This document shows, in pieces, positions 57,600-64,000 of a DNA stretch of 64,000 nt; position 1 is the stretch's first letter, and each line of letters starts with the position of its first letter. A program made the position numbers and the translations under genes. This DNA is from Streptomyces spinosus. Its GTDB lineage: Bacteria > Actinomycetota > Actinomycetes > Streptomycetales > Streptomycetaceae. The notes below the pieces were generated by a model. That model was not told the origin of the DNA. It worked only from the letters and a program-made list of their open reading frames with translations, and did no database searches. The DNA lies in assembly GCF_020400655.1 (NCBI RefSeq), contig NZ_JAINRC010000004.1:310001-374000 (forward strand). The letters are read 5' to 3'.

Positions 57600-58957
57600 T
57601 GAGTTCCTGGGGGGCCGGACCGGCGGAGGCCGACCGCGGGGAGGCGGGCGGTGTCCGTACGGCCCTGGCGGGCCTCACCACCCGGGGCCGCTCCTTCCTG
57701 GCCGCCGGGATCGCCGCCGCGATCTGCTCGTTCGTGCTGGGCCTGAGCGAGCTGCTGCGGGTCGGTCTGCTGCTCGCCGTGCTGCCCCTGCTCTGCGCGG
57801 CCGTGCTGTACCGCACGCGCTACCGGGTCGCCGCGAGCCGCCGTCTCGCCCCCGCGCGCGTCCCCGCCGGCAGCGAGGCGCGGGTGCACCTGCGCATGGA
57901 CAACGTCTCCCGGCTGCCCACCGGCCTGCTGATGCTCCAGGACCGGGTGCCCTACGTCCTCGGGCCCCGGCCGCGCTTCGTGCTGGACCGGGTCGAGCCG
58001 GGCGGCCGCCGCGAGGTGTCCTACCGGGTCCGCTCGGACCTGCGGGGCCGCTATCCGCTCGGCCCGCTCCAGCTGCGGCTCACCGATCCCTTCGGCATGT
58101 GCGAGCTGACCCGCTCCTTCTCGACGTACGACACCCTGACGGTGATCCCGCGCGTGGAGCCGCTCTCCCCGGTCCGCTTCGGCGGCGAGGCCAAGGGGTA
58201 CGGCGACGGGCTGCAGCGTTCGCTGGCCCTCGCTGGCGAGGACGACGTCATCCCGCGCGGCTATCGCTACGGCGACGACCTGCGCCGGGTGCACTGGCGG
58301 TCCACCGCGCGCTACGGCGAACTGATGGTGCGCCGCGAGGAGCAGCCACGGCGCTCCCGGTGCACCGTGCTCCTGGACACCCGTGGCGGCGCCTACGAGG
58401 GCGCGGGCCCGGACTCGGCCTTCGAGTGGGCGGTCTCCGGTGCCGCCTCCGTGCTGGTGCACATGCTGGAGCGCGGCTTCTCGGTACGGCTGCTGACCGA
58501 CAGCGGCAGCGCTGTGCCCGGCGAGGGCGCCGACGGGTTCGCGGGCACCGGACAGGAGACGGCGGACGCGGCCGGGCTGATGATGGACACCCTCGCGGTG
58601 ATCGACCACTCCGACGGCACGGGGCTGTCCCGGGCGTACGACGTGCTGCGCGGCGGCAACGAGGGGCTGCTGATCGCCTTCCTGGGCGACCTGGACGAGG
58701 AGCAGGCCACGACGGTCGCCAAGATGAGCCGGCGCAGCGGCGGCGCCGTCGCCTTCGTGCTGGACCCCGACACCTGGACCCGGGAGGCGACTGACGTCCC
58801 CCGCCCGGGTGACCGGCACGAGCGGCGGCTGCGGATGCTGCGCGAGGCGGGCTGGACGGCGCTGAGCGTGCCGCGCGGCGCCTCGGCCGACGAGCTGTGG
58901 CGGCGGGCGGACCGGGAGCGTTCCGGGCTGACCGCCGTGAGCGGGGAGGCACGGTGA
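57599..58957 (+). CDS. DUF58 domain protein
   Basis: The 452-residue protein has two N-terminal helices (FLAAGIAAAICSFVLGL and VGLLLAVLPLLCAAVLY), a beta-rich region (VSRLPTGLLMLQDRVPYVLG) and the DUF58 signature GYRYGDDLRRVHWRSTARYGELMVR split around residue 225. A vWA-like domain with RCTVLLDTRGG follows. It is the partner of the MoxR ATPase, and its ATG overlaps the moxR stop. The function is unknown; a membrane assembly role is likely. Confidence 0.92.
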
Positions 58958-61338
58958 TGAGCGGGCGGGCACGACTGGCACTGTGCGCGGCGGCGGCCAC
59001 CCTGATGGCCTCCTGTGCGCTGCTGCCGCTGGTCACCGAGCCGACCTGGCTGCTGCAACTGGTCCCGCTGGTGGCCGTCCAGACCGGAGTCGGGGCGGCC
59101 GCCCGGCGGGTGCCGCTGGGGCGGACGCTGACCGTGGCGGCGCAGGCGCTGGTCACCCTGATGCTGCTGACCCTGGTCTTCGCCCGGGGGCACGCGCTCC
59201 TCGGGCTGATCCCCGGCCCGGACACCTTCCGGTACTTCGCCGGCCTGCTCCAGCAGGGCACGGACGACGTCAGCCGGTACGCGACACCGGCACCGGTCAC
59301 CGACGGCATCAAGCTGATGCTGATCGGCGGCGCGCTGGTGATCGGCCTGCTGGTCGACACGCTCGCGGTGACGCTGCGCAGCGCGGCCCCGGCCGGGCTG
59401 CCGCTGCTCGCGCTGTACTCGGTGGCCGCCGGCCTGTCCGGCGGCGGCGCGGACTGGCTGTGGTTCCTGGTGGCGGCGGCCGGCTATCTGATGCTGCTCC
59501 TCGCGGAGGGCCGGGACCGGCTCGCCCAGTGGGGCCGGGTCTTCGGCGGCGCGCCCCGCACCCCGGGCGGCCCGGAGGGCGCCGTGGCACCGGTGCGCAC
59601 CGGACGCCGGATCGGCGCGGTGGCGCTCGGCGTGGCCCTGGTGGTGCCGCTCGCCCTGCCCACGATCAACGGCGGCCTGCTGGACGCAGCGGGCGCCGGC
59701 GTGGGAGTGGGAGGCGGCAACGGGGGCACGATCTCGGCGGTCAACCCGCTGGTGTCCCTGCGCGACAACCTGAACACGAACGACGACCGCCAGGTGCTGA
59801 CACTGCGGACGGACACGAACGACATCTCCGACCTGTACCTGCGGATCGTCTCCCTGGACGACTTCGACGGCACCACCTGGAAGCCGGCCCAGCGGCACAT
59901 CGTCGGCGTCCCGGACAGGCTCCCCACACCCGTCGGCCTGGGTTCGGACGTCGACCGCGGCAAGGTGACGACGACCGTCACGGCGGCGGACTGGTACGCG
60001 CAGGACTGGCTGCCGATGCCCTACCCGCCGAGCGATGTGAAGATCAGCGGCCGGTGGCGGTACGAGCCCGTCGGGATGACCCTCGTCGGCGACCGCGGCC
60101 AGACCACGCGGGGCGAGACCTACCAGGTGACCAGTCTGGACGTGCGGCCGACGGCGGAACAGCTGGCCGCCGCGCCGCAGCCGCCGGCCGCCCTGCGGCG
60201 CGAGTACACCAAGGTGCCGCCCTCGCTGCCGAAGGTGGTGGCCCGCACCGCGCAGGAGGTCACGGCGGGCGCGACCAGTCACTATGAGGAGGCCGTGAAG
60301 CTCCAGGACTGGTTCTCGGTCAACGGGGGCTTCCAGTACGACACCTCGGTGGAGGTGGGTCGCGGTCCCGGCGCCATAGCGAACTTCCTGAAGAAGAAGC
60401 AGGGCTTCTGCGTCCACTTCTCCTTCGCGATGGCGGCCATGGCCCGCACCCTCGGCATCCCGGCCCGGGTCGCGGTGGGCTTCGCGCCCGGCACCCCGCA
60501 GGCCGACGGCACGGTCGCGGTGAGCCAGAAGGACGCGCACGCGTGGCCCGAGCTGTACTTCGAGGGCGTGGGCTGGACCCGTTTCGAGCCGACCCCGACC
60601 CGGGGCACCACGCCGTCCTACACCCAGTCGGACACGCCGGGCAGCTCGGTGCCGGAGGAGGCGCTGCCGTCCAAGGGGGCGTCCTCGGCGCCCTCGGCGG
60701 CGGCCTCGCCGAGCGAGAGCTGCGCCGGTGAGCTGCGCAGGCTCCAGGCCTGCGGCAGCGCGTCCGCGGCGGCGGTCCCGGCCCACGAGGACGGCGGCGA
60801 CGGCTGGTGGTGGTGGCCGCTGACCGGGCTGGGCGCGCTGCTGGTCCTGGCGGTTCCGCTGTCGCCGCTGCTGTGGCGCGAGCGGATGCGCGGGCGCCGG
60901 CTGGGCGGGCACGACCGGACGCCGGGGGGCGCGGCGGCGCACACCCTGGCGGCGTGGCAGGAGCTGACCGACAGCGCCTGGGACCACGGCATCGCGCCGG
61001 ACGAGTCGCTGACTCCGCGCAAGGCCGCCGACCGGATCGTGCGGCTCGGCCATCTCGATCCGGCGGCCGGGGCCGCCGTGCACCGGGTGGCGGACGCGGT
61101 GGAGCAGGTGCTGTACGCGCCCGCCCCGCGCCCGGCCCCCGGGACGGCACAGGACGTACGCCGGGTGACCGAGGCACTGCGGGCCACGGTGAGCACCGGG
61201 ACGCGGCTGCGGGCGCGGTTCCTGCCCCGCTCCTCGGTCCGGGTGCTGTGGACGCTGTCGGCCCGCTGGTCGACCCTGCGAACCCGCCTCACGGCAGCCC
61301 GCCCGACACTCCGCCGTCCATCAGGGCAGCGAAGCTGA
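58957..61338 (+). CDS. TgpA-like membrane transglutaminase
   Basis: The 793-residue protein has an N-terminal block of about six helices (residues 5-215), a large extracytoplasmic domain and a final helix near residue 615-640 with a cytoplasmic tail. The transglutaminase core has Cys in KKKQGFCVHFSFAMAAMAR, His in KDAHAWPELYFEG and the following FEPTPT region (the Asp or Glu of the triad is not certain). It belongs with MoxR and DUF58 in a conserved three-gene unit. The ATG overlaps the DUF58 stop (TGATG). Confidence 0.92.
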   Translation: MSGRARLALCAAAATLMASCALLPLVTEPTWLLQLVPLVAVQTGVGAAARRVPLGRTLTVAAQALVTLMLLTLVFARGHALLGLIPGPDTFRYFAGLLQQGTDDVSRYATPAPVTDGIKLMLIGGALVIGLLVDTLAVTLRSAAPAGLPLLALYSVAAGLSGGGADWLWFLVAAAGYLMLLLAEGRDRLAQWGRVFGGAPRTPGGPEGAVAPVRTGRRIGAVALGVALVVPLALPTINGGLLDAAGAGVGVGGGNGGTISAVNPLVSLRDNLNTNDDRQVLTLRTDTNDISDLYLRIVSLDDFDGTTWKPAQRHIVGVPDRLPTPVGLGSDVDRGKVTTTVTAADWYAQDWLPMPYPPSDVKISGRWRYEPVGMTLVGDRGQTTRGETYQVTSLDVRPTAEQLAAAPQPPAALRREYTKVPPSLPKVVARTAQEVTAGATSHYEEAVKLQDWFSVNGGFQYDTSVEVGRGPGAIANFLKKKQGFCVHFSFAMAAMARTLGIPARVAVGFAPGTPQADGTVAVSQKDAHAWPELYFEGVGWTRFEPTPTRGTTPSYTQSDTPGSSVPEEALPSKGASSAPSAAASPSESCAGELRRLQACGSASAAAVPAHEDGGDGWWWWPLTGLGALLVLAVPLSPLLWRERMRGRRLGGHDRTPGGAAAHTLAAWQELTDSAWDHGIAPDESLTPRKAADRIVRLGHLDPAAGAAVHRVADAVEQVLYAPAPRPAPGTAQDVRRVTEALRATVSTGTRLRARFLPRSSVRVLWTLSARWSTLRTRLTAARPTLRRPSGQRS

Positions 61339-61375
61339 ACAGCCGCGCCGTCCGTACGGGCGGCGCGGCTGTTCA
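61336..61375 (+). terminator. Terminator of the MoxR-DUF58-transglutaminase operon
   Basis: A perfect 15-bp stem (61336-61350 with 61361-61375, TGAACAGCCGCGCCG) closes a 10-base loop, and its first three bases are the stop codon of the transglutaminase gene. Confidence 0.8.
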
Positions 61376-61500
61376 CGTCCCTCACGGCTGACCTCGGGCA
61401 AGACGGTGGGCGTGTGCTGAGTGGGGCCGACACGGGGCTGAGTGCGGGCGGCGCAGGGCAGGGGCGGCCGGCACTGGGTGGTCGGAGGGGCCGGGCACGC

Positions 61501-61536
61501 GTGAGGGGCGGCCACCGGCTGGTGGCCGCCCCTCAC
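61501..61536. terminator. Terminator of the DUF3040 gene
   Basis: A perfect 16-bp stem (61501-61516 with 61521-61536, GTGAGGGGCGGCCACC) closes a GGCT loop, 40 bases past the DUF3040 stop on the minus strand. It could act in both directions. Confidence 0.8.
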
Positions 61537-61576
61537 GGATGTCCGCGGGTCCGGCGCCGTGGGAGGCGCGGCGCGG

Positions 61577-61960
61577 TCAGTGACCCTGTTCGTCCCGGCG
61601 GCGCTGCCAGCGCTGCTCGATCCGGTCCATCATGGAGCGCTTCGGCCGCGCCTGGCGGCGCGGGCCGCCCGGGGGCTGCTCACCCGGCTTCGGTGCCTTG
61701 CGCCAGCCGGTGACGGCGAGCACGGCACAGCCCAGCATGACGAGGAACCCCACCACGCTCACCCAGATCAGCTGCGCGACCATTCCGGCCATGAGGAGCG
61801 CGATACCCGCGAGGAAGCCTGCGGCCGCCTGGTAGACCCGCCGCCGGGTGTACGTCCGCAGCCCGTTTCCCTCAAGCGCCGACGCGAACTTGGGGTCTTC
61901 GGCGTACAGCGCTCGCTCCATCTGCTCAAGCATTCGCTGCTCGTGCTCAGAGAGCGGCAC
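61577..61960 (-). CDS. DUF3040 membrane protein
   Basis: The 127-residue protein begins PLSEHEQRMLEQMERALYAEDPKFA, the hallmark of actinobacterial DUF3040. Two helices follow (AAAGFLAGIALLMAGMVAQLI and VVGFLVMLGCAVLAVTGW) and a basic tail rich in Arg. The role is not known. GTG 61960 has GATGAGGAGGA upstream. Confidence 0.93.
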   Translation of the reverse strand: MPLSEHEQRMLEQMERALYAEDPKFASALEGNGLRTYTRRRVYQAAAGFLAGIALLMAGMVAQLIWVSVVGFLVMLGCAVLAVTGWRKAPKPGEQPPGGPRRQARPKRSMMDRIEQRWQRRRDEQGH

Positions 61961-62273
61961 GGAGTCCTCCTCATCGTGCAGTCGCCGGGGGCGACCCGGG
62001 GGGTCCCTTCAGGATAGGCAGGGAATCGCCCCCGTGAAACCCGCCCCTCTACGCCAATTGGCCAACCGGAGCCCGTCATGGCCGTCCGACTCGCTGAGGC
62101 TTCCATTCCCCGGCGGCCGACCCGTCATGCCGGGCGGTGTACCTCGATCATACGGCGCAAACCCCTCGATCGGGGGGCTTGTGGCGTACTCCATCCGCGC
62201 ACGAGGCGCTGATCAGCGGCTCGTCCCGGCTGCGCGCCCCGTCCCCGGGATGCGCTCGCGTGCCGAGGGTGTC
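61961..62273. other. 313-base spacer upstream of the DUF3040 gene
   Basis: No gene is seen. The spacer should carry the DUF3040 promoter (a TATCCT on the minus strand near 62013 is possible). It also has a perfect 12-bp palindrome CGCTGATCAGCG (62207-62218) and a smaller CCAATTGG. The end near 62274 is the methyltransferase stop. Confidence 0.4.
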
Positions 62274-63101
62274 TCAGGCCTCGCGAGGACCCGGGGTCTC
62301 ACCGAGCACATGGAGCTGGGTGGCGACGGAATGGAACGCGGGCAGCTCGGCCGCCGCGGCCTCCAGCTTCAGCAGCGCGTCGAGGGCACCGGGCTCGGTG
62401 TCCACCAGCACCCCGGGCACCAGGTCGGCGAAGACGCGCACCCCGTGTACCGCACCGACCCGCAGACCCGCGCCCTCGACCAGCGCGGTGAGCTGCTCGG
62501 CGGTGAAGCGACGGGGCATCGGGTCGCCGGCGCCCCAGCGGCCGTCGGGGTCCCGCAGCGCCTGGTGGGCCTCGGTGAAGTGGCCGGCCAGGGCGCGGGC
62601 GAGCACGGCACCGCCGAGGCCGGCCGCGAGCAGGCTGAGGACGCCCTCGGGGCGCAGCGCGGCGACCGCGTTGCGGATGCCCTCGGCCGGGTCGTCCACG
62701 TACTCCAGGACGCCGTGGCACAGGACGGCGTCGTAGCCGCCGCGCTCGACCACGTCGAACAGGCCGTGCGCGTCGCCCTGGACCCCCTTGACCCGGTCGG
62801 CGACACCGGCCTCGGTGACGCGGCGCTCCAGCGCGAACAACGCGTTGGGGCTGGGGTCGACCACGGTGACGCGGTGGCCGAGGCGGGCGAGGGGCACGGC
62901 GAACCTGCCGCTGCCGCCTCCGGTGTCCAGGACGTCCAGCGAGTCCCGGCCGGTGGCCTTGACCCGGCGGTCCAGGGCGTCCTGCAGGACCTCCCAGACC
63001 ACCGCCGTACCGAGAGAGGCGCGAGGGCGGGAGGGGTCGGAGCGCAGCGACGTCGTCTGGGGGTGGTGGTGGGAGACGGGCGGGCGCATCGGGTCCGACA
63101 C
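62274..63101 (-). CDS. Class I SAM-dependent methyltransferase
   Basis: The 275-residue enzyme has motif I VLDTGGGSGRFAVPLARLG, motif II with VTVVDPSPNAL, and YDAVLCHGVLEYVDDP as the post-I acidic block. It resembles the UbiE/CmoA-like small-molecule or tRNA methyltransferases, but no substrate can be given. Streptomyces dcw regions usually carry it downstream of the DUF3040 gene. GTG 63101 has GAGGAG nine bases upstream. Confidence 0.88.
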   Translation of the reverse strand: MSDPMRPPVSHHHPQTTSLRSDPSRPRASLGTAVVWEVLQDALDRRVKATGRDSLDVLDTGGGSGRFAVPLARLGHRVTVVDPSPNALFALERRVTEAGVADRVKGVQGDAHGLFDVVERGGYDAVLCHGVLEYVDDPAEGIRNAVAALRPEGVLSLLAAGLGGAVLARALAGHFTEAHQALRDPDGRWGAGDPMPRRFTAEQLTALVEGAGLRVGAVHGVRVFADLVPGVLVDTEPGALDALLKLEAAAAELPAFHSVATQLHVLGETPGPREA

Positions 63102-63237
63102 GGCAGTTGACTCCTCGGCGGGGCGGGACTTCAGGCGATGTCCACCCTATTGCCTCCACGCCGTGCCTGGTCACCGCGGCGACGCCGGGCCACGCGCGCC
63201 TCCCCGGCGGGGTCCCGTGGCCGGCCCGCGTCCGTCG

Positions 63238-63867
63238 TCAGCCCGTGTCCGGCAGATCACCCCCCGGACCGGCTCCCCTCCCCCGGCCGTCTCCCCTCCT
63301 CGGGCCTTCTCCGCCGCCGGTGCCGTCGACGACGGCGGCGGCGGTGTCACCGGCGGTGTCCTGGCGGGGCTGGGGCAGGACCGGCTGGAGGACCAGCATC
63401 CGCTCCACGATGCGGAGGAACATCTCCACGTCGCGTATCAGGTCGTCCGCGTCCCGCTGCCCGGCCGCTCCCTGAATGCCCGCCTCGGCGCGGGCGCGGC
63501 GGGCGGCGCCGGAGGCGAACAGCGCGCTCCACTCGGTCAGTTCCGGGGCGATCTCGGGGAGCACCTCCCAGGCGCTGCGGATGCGGGCCCGGCGGCGCGG
63601 GGAGGTCTCGGGCCGCCCCCGGGCGGCGAGTACGGCGGCGGCGGTGCGCAGGGCGGCGAGGTGGGCCGTCGCATAGCGCTCGTTCGGCGTCTCCAGGACG
63701 GTGGCCTCCTCCAGTCCGGCACGGGCCTGGGCGAGCAGGTCGAGGGCGGCGGGCGGGGCCGTGGCCCGGCGGAGCACGGGGTGCACGTCGCTCGCCGGGC
63801 CGGTCAGTGAGGGGGCAGGGCCGGTGGCGCGGCGCCGGCGTGCGGCGGCTGCGGACGAGTGGGCCAT
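63238..63867 (-). CDS. SAV_6107-type HEPN domain protein
   Basis: The 209-residue protein has an all-alpha core (about residues 40-165): LDLLAQARAGLEEATVLETPNERYATAHLAALRTAAAVLAARGRP, then IRSAWEVLPEIAPELTEWSALFASGAARRARAEAG. This matches my memory of the SAV_6107 HEPN family, a group near the MoxR/DUF58 and dcw genes in Streptomyces. The typical RNase motif of HEPN toxins (R-x4-6-H) is not evident. The C-terminal 45 residues are Gly/Asp-rich and probably disordered. A damage-type promoter precedes it. Confidence 0.78.
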   Translation of the reverse strand: MAHSSAAAARRRRATGPAPSLTGPASDVHPVLRRATAPPAALDLLAQARAGLEEATVLETPNERYATAHLAALRTAAAVLAARGRPETSPRRRARIRSAWEVLPEIAPELTEWSALFASGAARRARAEAGIQGAAGQRDADDLIRDVEMFLRIVERMLVLQPVLPQPRQDTAGDTAAAVVDGTGGGEGPRRGDGRGRGAGPGGDLPDTG

Positions 63868-63915
63868 GACGAACCTCCTGTCGTCTGGGTGACGGCACGA
63901 ATGCCGTATGTGCCC

Positions 63916-63938
63916 ATCGTGCGGTATGCCACTGACAA
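63916..63938 (-). promoter_or_regulatory. RecA-NDp-like promoter of the HEPN gene
   Basis: TTGTCAGTG (63938-63930) is an exact match to the RecA-NDp element. Eight bases follow, then CACGAT (63921-63916), which fits TAnnnT at five of the six positions that matter loosely. The predicted start leaves about 42 bases before ATG 63867, with CAGGAGG as the ribosome site. This is the form bound with PafBC after DNA damage. Confidence 0.65.
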
Positions 63939-64000
63939 TCCGTTCCGACCTGCGCTTTTGCCTCGATCGTAGGTTCGGGCGTATTTTTGCACTGACCAGT
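63939..64000. other. Right-edge spacer
   Basis: No gene is visible. TAGGTT (63970-63975, plus strand) and the AT-rich run GTATTTTTGC suggest a promoter for a rightward gene that begins beyond the window. Confidence 0.3.

Overview
This window is chromosomal core DNA of a Streptomyces or a very close relative. The evidence is very high GC with GTG and TTG starts, a single dcw (division and cell wall) cluster running into sepF, yggT and divIVA, a T-box in front of ileS, and a hisDCBH-priA-hisF operon. The gene order follows the S. coelicolor chromosome from about hisF to past the ftsZ/mur region. I see no prophage, insertion sequence, CRISPR array, tRNA, rRNA or secondary-metabolite cluster.

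Layout. 1-2.1 kb: the tail of a glyoxalase-fold gene, then an MFS exporter with its winged-helix regulator. 2.2-8.0 kb: the leftward histidine operon hisD-hisC-hisB-(54-aa membrane protein)-hisH-priA-ridA-hisF, with overlapping starts and stops at most junctions. 8.1-12.3 kb: rightward genes for a pentapeptide-like membrane protein, an unknown protein, a LON-domain protein and a YbaK-type deacylase; 12.3-12.8 kb holds decayed in-frame repeats of the YbaK tail. 12.8-16.7 kb: leftward DUF2567-like gene, ABC exporter and NYN nuclease. 17.1-20.7 kb: dnaE. 20.9-25.6 kb: rightward DUF2252 gene, membrane protein, DsbA-like protein and PhoD. 25.6-33.3 kb: mixed housekeeping, including MscS, an SDR enzyme, an Na+/H+ antiporter, rluD, lspA and a DksA-like gene with a histone-like tail. 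33.6-37.0 kb: T-box and ileS. 37.2-55.5 kb: the leftward dcw cluster read as rsmH-ftsL-(insert)-ftsI-murE-murF-mraY-murD-ftsW-murG-ftsQ-ftsZ-pgeF-yggS-sepF-yggT-divIVA. 55.7-61.3 kb: rightward carbonic anhydrase and a MoxR/DUF58/transglutaminase operon. 61.5-63.9 kb: leftward DUF3040, methyltransferase and SAV_6107-type HEPN genes.

How the genes work together. The his operon makes histidine intermediates, and PriA also serves tryptophan synthesis. The dcw block builds lipid II (MurE, MurF, MurD, MraY, MurG), polymerises and cross-links it at the septum (FtsW, FtsI, FtsQ, FtsL), places the ring (FtsZ, SepF) and drives polar growth (DivIVA). Many genes here look leaderless: a TAnnnT hexamer sits 7-8 bases before the start codon.

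The most unusual points are: a 302-bp tandem duplication that places a coupled 101-codon frame between ftsL and ftsI; two in-frame decayed copies of the ybaK tail; an IleRS with a GAHH motif in place of HIGH; RecA-NDp-like (PafBC-type) promoters before dnaE and the HEPN gene; and several small coupled reading frames (in the his operon, in the ABC operon and before rsmH). Most of the window is ordinary core genome, and I do not see a clear undescribed multi-gene system.
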